In this document: positions 35,333 to 45,584 of the stretch, piece after piece
Numbering within the stretch: the first letter of the stretch is position 1
Layout: each line of letters starts with the position of its first letter
From: Cyanobacteria bacterium FACHB-471
GTDB taxonomy: Bacteria > Cyanobacteriota > Cyanobacteriia > Elainellales > Elainellaceae
Reading direction: 5' to 3'
DNA length: 64,000 nt
NCBI GenBank assembly: GCA_014695345.1
Contig: JACJOC010000012.1
Location: 186,001-250,000, forward strand
The notes under the pieces: generated by a model
Seen by the model: the letters and a program-made list of their open reading frames with translations, nothing else
Databases searched by the model: none
What the model was told of the DNA's origin: nothing
Translations under genes and position numbers: made by a program

Positions 35333-35519
35333 GCGCGTCTATAGAACTGCACTAAATCTAGTGCATTTGGCTGTTGACATCCTTTTGGTGTTGTGGGGTT
35401 TAACACCTTAAGGGTCGACCACCATTTGAACTTGGGACAAGACGGGTAAGAATGATGAAGTTTACATTCCCTAACGTTCGGGTTGAGCTGCTGTAAGCGT
35501 ACTTTCTTCTAAGCCAAAA

Positions 35520-36188
35520 ATGTTCGATTTATCCAAAAGCAACCTCTCACCGCTGTTGATTGAAGATCAGAACACCCCTGAAACTCAGGACTCGTGGAAA
35601 CATTCATTCCCTAGCAAAAATATTAGGAAGCTACCAGATCGGCTAGCCCGTCCCTGGATCAAGGTTGGACTTGGCTGTGGGGCGATCGCCCTTCTAGGAG
35701 CAGCAGGACTATTCTGGCGCTTTGCCCAATCCCAAAAGCCTCCCAGCGTTTGGATTTCTGGCATAGAAGTGTCTCAATCAGAGGCATCAAAAATCATTTC
35801 GTCGCCGCGTCCGACCCTCAACTCATTGTCCAGCCCGATTCCCCTCGCGGTTAATCAGACCAAATCCAAGCCAGACTCAGCCATCTCTAAGGTTTTTCCC
35901 CGAGAGATTGACTTGAAGATTGGGGAAACTGTCTCCATTCAAGGAGATCTAGAAGCCAGCACCCAGCCCTATATGCTGCAAGCCAAGCAGGGGCAAATTT
36001 TGACTGTGAGGCTACAAGGGGAAAATGTAGAAATGCAGGTACTGCAAGCCAACCAGCAACCCGTTGCTACTAACACTAGCCAAACTGCCACTTGGAGCGG
36101 TCAATTACCCACCGATGATCACTACTTCATCCAGGTTTCTGGTGCTGGCTCCTATGCTCTCAGCGTCACTTTGTTACCGTCGCCTTAA
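35520..36188 (+). CDS. Membrane-anchored protein with a PPC-like beta domain
   Basis: 222 residues with a cytoplasmic N-terminus, one membrane helix (about 52-68; [16 protein letters not shown]) and a presumably external C-terminal part. From about 130 the sequence looks like a pre-peptidase C-terminal (PPC-like) beta-sandwich: [57 protein letters not shown]. The middle (70-125) is Ser/Pro-rich. Such domains often accompany cyanobacterial kinases or secreted proteases; here it stands alone. Function is unknown. Confidence 0.65.
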   Translation: MFDLSKSNLSPLLIEDQNTPETQDSWKHSFPSKNIRKLPDRLARPWIKVGLGCGAIALLGAAGLFWRFAQSQKPPSVWISGIEVSQSEASKIISSPRPTLNSLSSPIPLAVNQTKSKPDSAISKVFPREIDLKIGETVSIQGDLEASTQPYMLQAKQGQILTVRLQGENVEMQVLQANQQPVATNTSQTATWSGQLPTDDHYFIQVSGAGSYALSVTLLPSP

Positions 36189-36229
36189 TTCTTTGAGCGG
36201 CATTTGAGTGGCGTTTATTGCTTCAAAAT

Positions 36230-37036
36230 CTATTGCTTGCCTCCGAGCATCATCCGGGTGACTAAAGAACGCCATAGCCAATCAGGCAGAATAGCGTGCA
36301 TCAATAGGAAGGCTTCGCCATGTGGAGAATAGCGCAACCTTTGTGAGCGATCGCTTGCAGCCCGATAAATCGCTTTAGCAACCCCTTCTGGTCCAGGCAA
36401 CGAGTCATTTATCCCTTCGCTGAACTGCTTCATGCGCTCAATTAAATCAACATAGTCGGGATGTTTTGCCCAAATTGAACCCTGATTGATGAAGTTTGTT
36501 TTAATTCCACCTGGTTCAATGATCTTGACCTGAATGTTGAAACGCCGCAGTTCATATCGTAAAGCCTCAGAAAGCCCCTCCACAGCCCATTTCGTCGCGT
36601 GGTAACAGGAAGTCAGTGGAAAAGCAAGGCGACCTCCGATGGAAGCAACATTGACAATAGTGCCGCCTCCTTGCCGTTTCAGAATTGGCAGAACGATTTG
36701 CATCGTAGACATCAACCCAAACACGTTGGTTTGAAACTGTCGCTCTAATTGCTCAGGTGTAACCCCTTCGAGTGGACCTATGAGCGCATATCCAGCATTA
36801 TTCACCAGTACATCAATTTGCCCAAAAGACTCTACTGTCTCACGCACTGCACTCTCAATCGTTTCAGGAGATGTGAGATCAAGACGGGGACAGATAATTT
36901 TTTCTGATTTTGTCCAGCTTTTTGGGGTGGGTGATCGCATTGTTGCTGCCACATTCCAGCCCTTTTGAAGAAAATACTTGGCAGTTGCTTCACCAATTCC
37001 ACCTGAAGCACCTGTAATCAAAACTGTTTTACTCAT
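36230..37036 (-). CDS. Short-chain dehydrogenase/reductase
   Basis: 268-residue classical SDR from ATG 37036. Cofactor loop TGASGGIG (8-15), NNAG (79-82), catalytic Ser132, Tyr145 and Lys149 (YHATK) are all present. The Arg at 34 near the end of the second beta strand favours NADPH over NADH. Substrate unknown; the ending resembles SDRs acting on ketones, retinoid-like or quinone-type aldehydes. It is divergent from a MerR-family regulator with a shared palindromic operator, so it is probably induced by the compound or metal sensed by that regulator. Confidence 0.95.
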   Translation of the reverse strand: MSKTVLITGASGGIGEATAKYFLQKGWNVAATMRSPTPKSWTKSEKIICPRLDLTSPETIESAVRETVESFGQIDVLVNNAGYALIGPLEGVTPEQLERQFQTNVFGLMSTMQIVLPILKRQGGGTIVNVASIGGRLAFPLTSCYHATKWAVEGLSEALRYELRRFNIQVKIIEPGGIKTNFINQGSIWAKHPDYVDLIERMKQFSEGINDSLPGPEGVAKAIYRAASDRSQRLRYSPHGEAFLLMHAILPDWLWRSLVTRMMLGGKQ

Positions 37037-37075
37037 GCTTGATATCGCTTCCAAAGTACTAGCTGATATCAGGCA

Positions 37076-37106
37076 GCGTAAACTATGGAGTATACTCCAC
37101 AGTCAA
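37076..37106 (-). promoter_or_regulatory. MerR-type operator/promoter of the SDR gene
   Basis: A perfect 14-bp palindrome TGGAGTATACTCCA (37086-37099), with CT/AG flanks, lies between a TTGACT -35 box (37106-37101, minus strand) and a TACGCT -10-like box (37081-37075 region). The spacer of about 20 bp is longer than the normal 17 and is the hallmark of promoters activated by MerR-family proteins through DNA twisting. The regulator is encoded divergently 30 bp away. Confidence 0.7.
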
Positions 37107-37135
37107 ATCAATCTTGTAAGGTTTAAGTTGCTGCA

Positions 37136-37498
37136 ATGCTAATTGGTGAACTGTCTAAGAAAACAGGATTATCGAAAGATACAATTCGGTTTTACGAAAA
37201 GATAGGACTAATTGTGGCAAGCGATCGCTGTGCAGGAACAAGACTCTACAAGGAATACAGCTCAGAAACGATAGAGCGCCTGCTAATGATTAATCAAGGC
37301 AAAAGACTGGGATTTACGCTGAACGAAATGAAACAATTGCTCGATGAGTGGAGCGGCGGCACGATTCCCAAGCAAGAGCAAATCAAAATCATTGAACGCA
37401 AAATTGAAGAAATCACTGAAAAAACACAACAGTTAAACACAATCGAAACTTACCTCGTCAACAAACTGAACAAGCTAAACGAAGAAGTAATACCGTAG
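37136..37498 (+). CDS. MerR-family transcriptional regulator
   Basis: 120 residues: winged-helix DNA-binding domain (1-70; LIGELSKKTGLSKDTIRFYE, LGFTLNEMKQLL) and a long coiled-coil dimer helix (85-117). The C-terminal effector part is very short and has no Cys cluster, so it resembles the small redox or drug-responsive members more than mercury sensors. It is divergent from the SDR gene, with a palindromic operator between them. It likely activates the SDR and autoregulates; inference from layout. Confidence 0.92.
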   Translation: MLIGELSKKTGLSKDTIRFYEKIGLIVASDRCAGTRLYKEYSSETIERLLMINQGKRLGFTLNEMKQLLDEWSGGTIPKQEQIKIIERKIEEITEKTQQLNTIETYLVNKLNKLNEEVIP

Positions 37499-37550
37499 GT
37501 TGGGTGACAGGTTTGACTTGGTGAGAACAGCGACGACAACGCTAGCCACA

Positions 37551-38153
37551 CTACCAAATCTTTGCTATCTGCAAAACGAATCCAGGTAGTTCTGGGTCAG
37601 CGCTAACCGATGCAGGGTCGTTTAAGATTTCGGGTCTTTGGTTGGGTCGATAGAGATGAACGGTGCGGTTCTTGCGGTCAATCAGGAAACCTAGCAACGT
37701 GCCATTGTCAATGTACTCCTGCATTTTGGCTTGGAGTCCGGTGAGCGTGTCACTAGAAGACCGTAGCTCTATGACAAAATCTGGACAGATGGGCGCAAAT
37801 GAAGCTTTTTGTTCTTCCGTTAGTGCATTCCAGCGATCGCACTTAATCCATGAAGCATCGGGCGATCGCGTTGCTCCATTCGGGAGAGTAAAGCCAGTGC
37901 TGGAATCAAAGCCAACTCCTGTACCATCCTGCTCTGCCCAACTTCCAAGCTGAACAGCAAGGTTGAAATTGCGGTTGCCCGTGTCAGAAAAGGCAGGTGG
38001 CATGATAATCACTTCCCCGGTCGCAGTTCGCTCAATCCGAAGATCTTGATTAGCCTGACAAAATTCGTAGAACTGTTCATGGTTCATGGTGGCGATCGAG
38101 GGGAGATTCACCGTCAGGGGAATGCTTTCGGTTTGGATGAGTAATGTTGTCAT
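37551..38153 (-). CDS. Uma2-family endonuclease (DUF820)
   Basis: 200 residues of the PD-(D/E)XK-like Uma2 family, highly multiplied in cyanobacteria. Visible elements: the N-terminal FYEFCQANQDLRIERT, the catalytic region SPDASWIKCDRW, then CPDFVIELRSSSDTL (Asp ... Glu-Leu-Arg, with the usual Lys replaced by Arg or Ser) and a C-terminal GFLIDRKNRTVHLYRP. The family is annotated as putative restriction endonuclease, although function is untested for most members. It stands between the MerR gene and an Mrr-type nuclease gene. No methylase accompanies it. Confidence 0.9.
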   Translation of the reverse strand: MTTLLIQTESIPLTVNLPSIATMNHEQFYEFCQANQDLRIERTATGEVIIMPPAFSDTGNRNFNLAVQLGSWAEQDGTGVGFDSSTGFTLPNGATRSPDASWIKCDRWNALTEEQKASFAPICPDFVIELRSSSDTLTGLQAKMQEYIDNGTLLGFLIDRKNRTVHLYRPNQRPEILNDPASVSADPELPGFVLQIAKIW

Positions 38154-38265
38154 AGCCGATCTTCCTGATTGACTGATGTCATAGAGTTACCCCAGATCAC
38201 GCTCGAGAGCTTCGCTGCTGATAGACATAGCAACGAAACAAAATGACTGTGAACCACTGCCTCAT

Positions 38266-38340
38266 TGTAGCTTGGGTGAAGCAGGGCAGAACCCAACAAT
38301 TGCGGAGTCTCAGTCCGTTGGGTTTCATGCTTCAACCTAA
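38266..38340. repeat. Dispersed hairpin repeat (GTTGGGTT type)
   Basis: Arms AACCCAAC (38290-38297) and GTTGGGTT (38317-38324), with outer GAAGC/GCTTC, are followed by CAACCTAACCTACG. This pattern is a common dispersed repeat in cyanobacterial intergenic DNA; a related copy is at 55608-55682. It lies after the Mrr-like gene and may also work as its transcript end. Confidence 0.5.
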
Positions 38341-38349
38341 CCTACGCCG

Positions 38350-39210
38350 TTAAATCTTTGCAAACCAATCTGTATTAACTTCAACAGATTCGATCATTGT
38401 TATTTTGACTCCAAGCCCCAACTCTTTTAATCGCTGAACTAGTTGCTCACCATCTATTAGATCAATTGGCGGTGCCCCATCTCGCGTTGCCTCTTTGATT
38501 GCATCTCTAGTGAACGTACCCGTTGTAACAAATAATCCTTTATCAGTACGTCCTTGCATTGCCCCCCTAAAATCTCGAATTTGACCTGCTGTAACTGATC
38601 CCTGATAGCGCTTGCACTGAAAAAGCACGTGAAAGCTCAAAAAACCATTAATGCGGGCAATACCAACACCATCAATCCCACCGTCACCCGACTTCCCTGT
38701 AACTTGCACTTGAATAAATCCGGACTCACGTAGCAGACGTTGCACTAACCGCTCAAATGCGGATGGTTCCAACGACATTAACATCTTGTGGAGTTGTTGA
38801 TGCCATGAAAGCTCTTCCAACATCTCGATAGAATCAGTTGCTTCATTAGATAAATCAGGTGGCTTAGCTTTATTTTTTTCAGCACCTCGAACAGTCTTAA
38901 CAATTTCTTTGGCATCAAGATTATCGAGATTGATCGAGGTTGAAGCTAAAGACCATACACCACGTGATGAATTCTGTAAGAGTCCATACTTCTTCAGATA
39001 AGTACGACTCCACGCGAGCCTATACTCCACCTCGCTTTGCGATGTATTGCCATGTAGAATCTCAAGCACCTCATCAGGCAAATTAAGAAGTTGCGCTACC
39101 TTTTCATAAATTTCCTCGGTCGTTCCAGATCCACCCAGAATTTGTAGAGCTTGAATCGTGGGTAAAAGCATTGAATCAAATGTCGGAACTGACGAAACCG
39201 ATCGCTTCAT
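38350..39210 (-). CDS. Mrr-type restriction endonuclease
   Basis: 286 residues from ATG 39210. An N-terminal winged-helix domain of the Mrr_N type (about 12-90; LPTIQALQILGGSGTTEEI, LLQNSSRGVWSLAS) is followed by the Mrr catalytic domain (about 145-260) with Glu153, Asp180 in GKSGDGGIDGVG, and Gln198-Lys200 in FQCKRY, the PD-(D/E)XK core. Mrr enzymes are type IV: they cut methylated DNA and need no partner methylase, which matches its solitary position. Specificity cannot be told. Confidence 0.92.
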   Translation of the reverse strand: MKRSVSSVPTFDSMLLPTIQALQILGGSGTTEEIYEKVAQLLNLPDEVLEILHGNTSQSEVEYRLAWSRTYLKKYGLLQNSSRGVWSLASTSINLDNLDAKEIVKTVRGAEKNKAKPPDLSNEATDSIEMLEELSWHQQLHKMLMSLEPSAFERLVQRLLRESGFIQVQVTGKSGDGGIDGVGIARINGFLSFHVLFQCKRYQGSVTAGQIRDFRGAMQGRTDKGLFVTTGTFTRDAIKEATRDGAPPIDLIDGEQLVQRLKELGLGVKITMIESVEVNTDWFAKI

Positions 39211-39295
39211 ATAGAAATTGCCAGAAATCAAGATTGAGCAACTAACGAAATTAAAAACATCTTTGGAAGAACAAGCTGTGACGCTGCACTAGTAA

Positions 39296-39342
39296 CAAAA
39301 TAAGGGGAAAACGCAACAAGTTTACGCTTCCCCCTTATTTTG
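39296..39342 (-). terminator. Hairpin after ndhB
   Basis: Arms CAAAATAAGGGG (39296-39307) and CCCCTTATTTTG (39331-39342), 12 bp, in the minus direction followed by TT. It lies 30 bp past the ndhB stop. Confidence 0.7.
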
Positions 39343-39370
39343 AGTAGTTGATTAAGTTTAACTTTTGCCC

Positions 39371-40963
39371 TTAACCCTCGATCGCCTCCTTAGTCTCCGA
39401 TTCCAAATCAGCATAACCGGGAGTTGCGGGATTGGGTGCTGGCTGAATCGTGGTGATGGTTGGCTGAAGCATGGGAGTCAACAGCACCGCGTTATTCGCT
39501 AGGGTGAACAGCGGATTCGAGAGAATGCCTGCGAGTGAAGTGGTCACCAGGGCAAATACCACGCCAACTTGAAGAGGACGCATCCCTGGCAAATTCCAAT
39601 TTACAGCAGGGTAGTTCTTCACTGCTTCGGACATTTCTTCTGGCTCTTTCACCACCATCATCTTGACGACGCGGATGTAGTAGTAAATCGAGATCACGCT
39701 GGTGATTAGTCCTAGCAGCACTAGCCAGTAAGCTCCAGCTTGCCAACCTGCCCAGAACAGATAGAGTTTGCCAAAGAAGCCTGCCAGTGGCGGAATTCCC
39801 CCCAAGGAGAGCAAGCAAACGCTGAGGCAGAGGGTGAGCAGTGGGTCTTTTTGGTACAGTCCACTGTACTCGCTGATTTCGTCGGTGCCCGTTCGCAGGG
39901 TGAACAGGATGATGCAGGCAAAGCCGCCCAGGTTCATGAACAGGTAGATCAGCAGGTAAAAGATCATGCTGGCGTAACCTGCCTCGGTACCCAGGACTAA
40001 CCCGATCATGACGAAGCCTGCTTGACCAATGGAGGAATAAGCCAGCAGTCGCTTCATACTGGTTTGAGCCAGAGCGACCACATTTCCCAAGAGCATACTG
40101 AGAATTGCCAAAGCCGCCAGGACAAAGTGCCACTGCTCGGAAACGGCAGGGAAAGCGCTGACTAGCAGGCGAATTGCCAGAGCAAATCCAGCAGATTTGG
40201 AGCCAACGGAAAGGAATGCGACAACGGGAGTTGGGGAGCCTTCGTACACGTCGGGAGTCCACTGGTGGAAGGGGACGGCAGCGATTTTGAAGGCGATTCC
40301 AGCGATCACAAAGACCAGGGCAATCAGCAGTCCGATGGATTGGTCAACGTTGTTGGCAAGAATGTTAGCGGTGATGGCGGTGAGGCGAGTTTCACCACCA
40401 GACAGACCATAGAGTAAAGAAATTCCGTAAAGGAAAATTGCCGAACTGGAAGCGCCGATCAGCAGATATTTGAGTGCTGCTTCGTTGGAGCGGGGATCGC
40501 GCTTCATGTAGCCCGTCAGCAGGTAGGAGGAGATGCCCAGCGTTTCAAAGGACACGTAGGTCATGACTAGCTCGTCTGCCCCTGCCATGAACATGCCGCC
40601 CAAGGTCGCAGTCAGCAGAATCACGAGAAATTCTGCCAGGGAGGTGCCTGACTGCTCAACATAGCGAACGGACATGAGGATGGTCAGTGCCGCCGAGAGG
40701 GCAATGATCACTCGGAAGATAACGCTAAGAGAATCGCTGTTAAACCCTCCTAAAAAGGAAATGGAGTTGGGGTTATTCCACTGGAAGTAGAGGGCGACGA
40801 CTGCGGCTAGCAATCCGGCGATCGCCACATAGGGTGTCCAGCGTGAAGACGTTCGTCCCACAATCAGATCACCGACCAAAACCAGAAGCAGAGTGGCAAT
40901 AATGATCCCCTCTGGCAGGATGGTTCCGGCGTTGAGTTGGGCTACGAGGTTGGCAAAATCCAT
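39371..40963 (-). CDS. ndhB: NAD(P)H-quinone oxidoreductase subunit 2
   Basis: Proton-pumping antiporter-like subunit of the cyanobacterial NDH-1 complexes, working in respiration, cyclic electron flow and CO2 uptake. The 530-residue product from ATG 40963 has about 14 membrane helices. Conserved parts: [22 protein letters not shown] with the key Glu, the [18 protein letters not shown] helix with its Lys, [20 protein letters not shown], and the [17 protein letters not shown] helix. The frame is open upstream to 41035, but [19 protein letters not shown] is the usual N-terminus. Single gene; in cyanobacteria ndhB is normally separate from the other ndh operons. Confidence 0.97.
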   Translation of the reverse strand: MDFANLVAQLNAGTILPEGIIIATLLLVLVGDLIVGRTSSRWTPYVAIAGLLAAVVALYFQWNNPNSISFLGGFNSDSLSVIFRVIIALSAALTILMSVRYVEQSGTSLAEFLVILLTATLGGMFMAGADELVMTYVSFETLGISSYLLTGYMKRDPRSNEAALKYLLIGASSSAIFLYGISLLYGLSGGETRLTAITANILANNVDQSIGLLIALVFVIAGIAFKIAAVPFHQWTPDVYEGSPTPVVAFLSVGSKSAGFALAIRLLVSAFPAVSEQWHFVLAALAILSMLLGNVVALAQTSMKRLLAYSSIGQAGFVMIGLVLGTEAGYASMIFYLLIYLFMNLGGFACIILFTLRTGTDEISEYSGLYQKDPLLTLCLSVCLLSLGGIPPLAGFFGKLYLFWAGWQAGAYWLVLLGLITSVISIYYYIRVVKMMVVKEPEEMSEAVKNYPAVNWNLPGMRPLQVGVVFALVTTSLAGILSNPLFTLANNAVLLTPMLQPTITTIQPAPNPATPGYADLESETKEAIEG

Positions 40964-41410
40964 AAATTTTGACTGGGTTAAACGAGATCGGCAGGTTAAA
41001 GGATGAACGAGATTAAATAATTTGGAACAGGGCAAAGCAGCAATCGGTCAAGAGTTACCCGTGATTCCAACCGTTAGTGACCTTTTGCGCAGTCTGATCG
41101 CGGTCCTTCCATAGTGGATCATACCTTGCAAACCTGGTTAATCTAGGGCGATCGCATAATCTCACCCTTGATTTCTACTGATATCCGCTATAAGTAGAGA
41201 TCAGAGTATCGACTCACACTGTTGCATCAAACCCTTAACCCTGGTTAGGTTGAAAGTTAATCTTTTGCATTTGCATCTCGTTACGCCAGTACAGTGAAGG
41301 CTAGAGTGAAGTTCAGAATCTGAATAATCTCGTGACCATCACCTGCTGCTCGTCATCGTTGCAGTCTACAGGTCAACTCTTGGTTTCCTTTTGAAGCGCG
41401 ATTGAGCCTT
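40964..41410. other. Non-coding divergent region ndhB/topA
   Basis: About 450 bp. No reading frame of interest. One weak stem with arms TCTACT/AGTAGA (41176-41199) and a GGTTAGGTT/AACC stretch near 41230-41255 are the only structures I noted. Promoters for both genes are expected here. Confidence 0.4.
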
Positions 41411-44215
41411 ATGTCAACTCTCGTCATCGTCGAATCTCCCACCAAAGCTCGGACTATTCGCAACTACCTGCCTTCGGGCTATCAGGTAGAAGCGTCGATG
41501 GGGCATGTCCGCGACCTGCCGCAATCCGCCAGCGAAATCCCGCCCCAGGTGAAGGGAGAAGAGTGGGCAAAAATTGGAGTCAACGTTGACGCTAATTTTG
41601 AGCCGCTGTATGTCATTCCGAAAGACAAAAAGAAGGTTGTCAAAGCGCTCAAGGACGCACTTAAAAACGCTCAAGAGCTAGTGCTGGCAACCGACGAAGA
41701 CCGTGAGGGCGAGAGCATTAGCTGGCACCTGCTGCAAGTGTTGAAGCCGAAAATTCCGGTCAAGCGGATGGTGTTTCACGAAATCACCGAAGACGCAATT
41801 CAAGAAGCTTTAACAAATTGCCGCGATGTCGATGAGCAGTTAGTTCATGCCCAGGAGACCCGACGAATTTTGGATCGACTGGTAGGCTACACGCTGTCGC
41901 CGCTGCTATGGAAGAAAATCGCCTTTGGATTGTCGGCCGGTCGGGTTCAGTCGGTATCCGTGAGACTGTTAGTCAGCCGTGAACGCCAGCGACGCGCCTT
42001 CCGCAAAGGTTCCTACTGGGATCTGAAGGCGATGCTGACGAAGGACGAAACGCCGTTTGAAGCTCGTCTGGTAACGCTGGGTGGCACTCGGTTGGCAACG
42101 GGCAGCGACTTTGACGAATCGACTGGACAAATCGTCTCGGGTCGAGAGGTACTGCTGCTGAATGAGGCAGAGGCAAGAGCACTTCAGGAACGGCTCCAGG
42201 AAAGCGAATGGACGGTTTCTAACCTGGAAGAGCGGTCTTCTACCCGCAAACCCTCTGCCCCCTTTACCACCTCGACACTTCAGCAGGAAGCAAACCGCAA
42301 ACTGCGGCTGAGCGCACGGGAAACCATGCGAACGGCACAAAACCTGTATGAGCAGGGCTACATCACCTATATGCGGACGGACTCGGTGAATCTGTCACAG
42401 CAGGCGATCGCCGCTGCCCGCAGTTGCGTCGAGCAGATGTACGGCACCAACTATCTCAGCCCCGAACCTCGCCGCTATTCCACCAAAAGCAAAGGTGCAC
42501 AGGAAGCCCACGAAGCCATTCGTCCGGCAGGTAGCACCTTTCGCACGCCTCAAGAAACGGGGTTAGATGGTCGGGAACTGCGGCTCTATGACCTGATCTG
42601 GAAGCGCACTGTCGCAACTCAAATGGCAGAGGTGCGTCAGACCCACATCACCGCTCAAATTCAAGTCGCAGATGCTAGCTTCCGCGCCACGGGCAAGCGA
42701 ATTGATTTTCCGGGCTTCTTTCGGGCGTATGTGGAAGGTTCCGACGATCCCAATGCGGCGATCGAAGACCAGGAAGTGATTTTGCCGACGCTGCAAGTTG
42801 GGGATCATCCGGGTTGCACGGAATTAGAGGCGATCGGACATGAAACCCAACCGCCTGCCCGTTACACCGAAGCTTCTCTAGTGAAAATGCTGGAAAGTGA
42901 AGGCATCGGTCGCCCCAGCACCTATGCCAGCATTATTGGCACGATCATTGACCGGGGCTATGCTCAAATGGTCAACAACAGCCTGGTTCCTACCTTTACA
43001 GCCTTTGCAGTCACAGCGCTCTTAGAAAAACACTTCCCTGACCTGGTCGATACCAGCTTCACGGCTCGCATGGAGCAAACTCTGGACGAAATTTCCACAG
43101 GCGAGGCGGACTGGCTGCCCTACCTGAAAGAGTTTTACCTGGGCGAGGCTGGGCTTGAAACGCAGGTCAAAGAGCGAGAAAGCCAGATTGACCCGAATGA
43201 AGCACGGGCAGTCGAGCTAGAAGGGCTAGCGGCAAAAGTGCGAATTGGTCGCTATGGCCCATACATCGAGGTCGAAAACGGCGGTGGACCAGTTAAAGCC
43301 TCAATTCCACAAGACCTGACCCCAGCTGACCTTGACCCAGATCAGGTAGAAGTACTGCTGCGCCAAAAAACTGAAGGGCCAGACAAGGTCGGATTCCACC
43401 CTGAAATAGGCGAACCGATTTACATGCTGATTGGTGCCTATGGTCCTTACGTGCAGTTAGGCGATGTCACGGAGGAGAACCCCAAACCCAAACGTGCCTC
43501 TTTGCCCAAAGGCGTGAAGATGGAAGATGTCACGCTGGAAATGGCGATAGGGCTGCTGGCTTTGCCTCGTCTACTAGGCGCTCACCCCGAAACGGGCGCT
43601 AAAGTTCAGGCAAACCTGGGACGGTTTGGCCCGTATGTGGTTCACGATCAGGGTAAGGAAGGCAAAGACTATCGATCTTTAAAGAAAGACGATGATGTGC
43701 TGACGGTCACGCTAGAGCGGGCATTAGCGCTACTTGCAGAACCAAAGAGCGGACGCGGTAAGCGCAAAGCAGCAGCTAAGCCGCTGCGTGAACTGGGTGC
43801 CCATCCCGCCGATAATGAGCCAGTCAACATTTACGACGGGCCTTATGGTCCTTACATTAAGCATGGCAAGGTGAATGCTTCACTGCCAGAAGGCGCAACT
43901 GTTGAGTCTGTAACGCTAGAAGTAGCAGTAAAGCTCTTGGCTGAAAAGGCTGGCACCAAGACCAAGGCGAAGTCTACTCGCGGACGTAAGGCAGCTAAAG
44001 CGGCTGAGGTTGAGGTAGACGATATCGACACAGATGATGAGACAGACGAGGTCAATGAGGTAGAAGAGTCAGCCAACGGTAAAAGCAAAACGACTAAGTC
44101 CGCTGCTAGCCGCAAAACGACAAAAACCAGTTCAACCTCATCGAAGTCGACGCGATCGCGCACAACCAAAGCGAGCTCTAGCCGCAAGACCAGTAAATCG
44201 AGTAAATCTAGCTAG
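41411..44215 (+). CDS. topA: DNA topoisomerase I
   Basis: Type IA topoisomerase that relaxes negative supercoils. The 934-residue product from ATG 41411 has the TOPRIM domain ([15 protein letters not shown] and ATDEDREGE), the cleavage/strand-passage domain with the active-site Tyr in [14 protein letters not shown], and about four C-terminal Topo_C repeats ([38 protein letters not shown]). The repeats lack zinc-binding Cys sets. The last 80 residues are Lys/Ser/Thr/Arg-rich with an acidic interruption ([19 protein letters not shown]), a flexible DNA-binding tail as in other cyanobacterial TopA. The final bases overlap a decayed minus-strand TetR fragment. Confidence 0.97.
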   Translation: MSTLVIVESPTKARTIRNYLPSGYQVEASMGHVRDLPQSASEIPPQVKGEEWAKIGVNVDANFEPLYVIPKDKKKVVKALKDALKNAQELVLATDEDREGESISWHLLQVLKPKIPVKRMVFHEITEDAIQEALTNCRDVDEQLVHAQETRRILDRLVGYTLSPLLWKKIAFGLSAGRVQSVSVRLLVSRERQRRAFRKGSYWDLKAMLTKDETPFEARLVTLGGTRLATGSDFDESTGQIVSGREVLLLNEAEARALQERLQESEWTVSNLEERSSTRKPSAPFTTSTLQQEANRKLRLSARETMRTAQNLYEQGYITYMRTDSVNLSQQAIAAARSCVEQMYGTNYLSPEPRRYSTKSKGAQEAHEAIRPAGSTFRTPQETGLDGRELRLYDLIWKRTVATQMAEVRQTHITAQIQVADASFRATGKRIDFPGFFRAYVEGSDDPNAAIEDQEVILPTLQVGDHPGCTELEAIGHETQPPARYTEASLVKMLESEGIGRPSTYASIIGTIIDRGYAQMVNNSLVPTFTAFAVTALLEKHFPDLVDTSFTARMEQTLDEISTGEADWLPYLKEFYLGEAGLETQVKERESQIDPNEARAVELEGLAAKVRIGRYGPYIEVENGGGPVKASIPQDLTPADLDPDQVEVLLRQKTEGPDKVGFHPEIGEPIYMLIGAYGPYVQLGDVTEENPKPKRASLPKGVKMEDVTLEMAIGLLALPRLLGAHPETGAKVQANLGRFGPYVVHDQGKEGKDYRSLKKDDDVLTVTLERALALLAEPKSGRGKRKAAAKPLRELGAHPADNEPVNIYDGPYGPYIKHGKVNASLPEGATVESVTLEVAVKLLAEKAGTKTKAKSTRGRKAAKAAEVEVDDIDTDDETDEVNEVEESANGKSKTTKSAASRKTTKTSSTSSKSTRSRTTKASSSRKTSKSSKSS

Positions 44216-44370
44216 TCCTTGCTAGTACAGCGTTGATGTAGTGTCTCACGAGGCACTGCTGTTGCTCAGCGGTAAATTCTTCTGGGTTAATTACTACCCC
44301 TGCTCCAATGCCGTCAACGAGTGCAATTAGGGCATTTGCTTCTTGGAGATTCTGCTGAGGATTTGAACAC
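44208..44370 (-). pseudogene. TetR-family regulator remnant (C-terminal end)
   Basis: On the minus strand a frame of about 50 codons ends with TAG at 44210-44208 and reads QEANALIALVDGIGAGVVIN then PEEFTAEQQQCLVRHYINAV. This matches the final helices of TetR-family effector domains (ALIALVDGL ... HYxxALL pattern). Upstream there is an in-frame stop and no HTH, so only the 3' end of a gene is left. It overlaps the last codons of topA. Family assignment is by pattern memory; a chance resemblance is possible. Confidence 0.55.
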
Positions 44371-44377
44371 AGCGTCT

Positions 44378-44411
44378 AGATCTTCGACTCCTCCCAAGAA
44401 GTCGAAGATCT
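44378..44411 (-). terminator. Hairpin after ald
   Basis: Arms AGATCTTCGACT (44378-44389) and AGTCGAAGATCT (44400-44411), perfect 12 bp with a 10-nt loop; 22 bp past the ald stop, no clear T-run. Confidence 0.65.
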
Positions 44412-44432
44412 CAATCCCTTAAAATGCTGTTT

Positions 44433-45512
44433 TTACAAATCAGGAAAAACTTCCTTCACCGCCGGATGCACCAGTTGATGATTGTGGACGTTTAGCCCTT
44501 TGCTCAATGCCGGATCGACATCCAATGCTTTGATGCCATAGTTAGCTAGCTTTAGCACGTAGGGGAAAGTGCTGTTGTTAAGTGCCTGAGTTGCAGTCCA
44601 GGGAACGGCTCCTGGCATATTAGGCACACCATAATGCACAACTCCTGACTCAACATAGGTGGGATGGCTATGAGAAGTGGGGTGCAGCGTTTCAATGCAG
44701 CCACCCTGGTCAACCGCAACGTCTACAATGACTGAACCGGGACGCATCTTTTCAACGATGGCGCGAGTTACTAACACAGGTGCTTTGCGACCTGGCACCA
44801 ACACCGCCCCCACCAACAGATCGGCATCAGGAACAACAGCTTCAACTTGGGGAGCAGTGCTGTAAAGTAGCTCGACCCTGGAGCTAAAGAGCGTTTCTAA
44901 ATAAGCCAGGCGTTCTACGCTGATATCGAGAATTTGCACCTGAGCGCCCAGCCCGATCGCCATCTTAGCGGCTTCAGTTCCAACGACACCACCGCCCAAA
45001 ATTACAACTTTTCCAGGACGCACACCCGGTACGCCGCCCAAAAGAACACCTCGTCCACCCTGCTGCTTTTCGAGAAAGCGTGCTCCAAACTGCACTGAGA
45101 GTCGTCCGGCAATGATACTCATTGGAGTTAGCAGAGGCAGCGTCCGATTAACCTCGACCGTTTCATAGGCGATCGCCGTCACCCCCGACTCAATCAGTCG
45201 CTCGGTCAGAGGCCGACCTGCTGCCAAATGCAGATAGGTAAACAAAAGTTGCCCCTGCTGAATCAGCGGATACTCAGGAGCCAGTGGTTCTTTCACCTTA
45301 ACTACCAGTTCATGGTTCCAGGCATCTTCAGGCTGCAACACAATCTTTGCTCCTGCCTGAACATAATCCTCATCGGTAAAGCCTGCCCCAATTCCTGCCT
45401 CGGTTTCGACAAAAACCGTATGACCGCTATCACACAAAACTCTCACGCTGTTTGGACTCAACCCCACCCGAAACTCTAGATCCTTCGTTTCCTTGGGCAC
45501 ACCAATTTCCAT
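44433..45512 (-). CDS. ald: Alanine dehydrogenase
   Basis: Catalyses reversible NAD-dependent deamination of L-alanine to pyruvate and ammonium. The 359-residue product from ATG 45512 begins MEIGVPKETKDLEFRVGLSP; the catalytic Lys and His are in VKVKEPLAPEYPL and FTYLHLA, the Rossmann loop is VVILGGGVVGTEAAKMAIGLG, and VDVAVDQGGCIET and NMPGAVPWTATQALNNS are typical. GAGG sits about 6 nt before this ATG. An upstream frame extension to 45623 is Pro/Arg-rich and covers a hairpin, so it was rejected. Probably a link between carbon and nitrogen metabolism. Confidence 0.97.
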   Translation of the reverse strand: MEIGVPKETKDLEFRVGLSPNSVRVLCDSGHTVFVETEAGIGAGFTDEDYVQAGAKIVLQPEDAWNHELVVKVKEPLAPEYPLIQQGQLLFTYLHLAAGRPLTERLIESGVTAIAYETVEVNRTLPLLTPMSIIAGRLSVQFGARFLEKQQGGRGVLLGGVPGVRPGKVVILGGGVVGTEAAKMAIGLGAQVQILDISVERLAYLETLFSSRVELLYSTAPQVEAVVPDADLLVGAVLVPGRKAPVLVTRAIVEKMRPGSVIVDVAVDQGGCIETLHPTSHSHPTYVESGVVHYGVPNMPGAVPWTATQALNNSTFPYVLKLANYGIKALDVDPALSKGLNVHNHQLVHPAVKEVFPDL

Positions 45513-45584
45513 TGCTACCTCGTTGATAACCCATCTTTCTAGCTTAGGTGGGATTTGAGGGGGTTGGGGTTTATTAGACCTTCT

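Noticed and set aside
39492-40262. 256-codon minus-strand frame inside ndhB
   Set aside because: It is a shifted frame over ndhB; composition is Arg/Ser/Pro-rich and no ribosome site is present.
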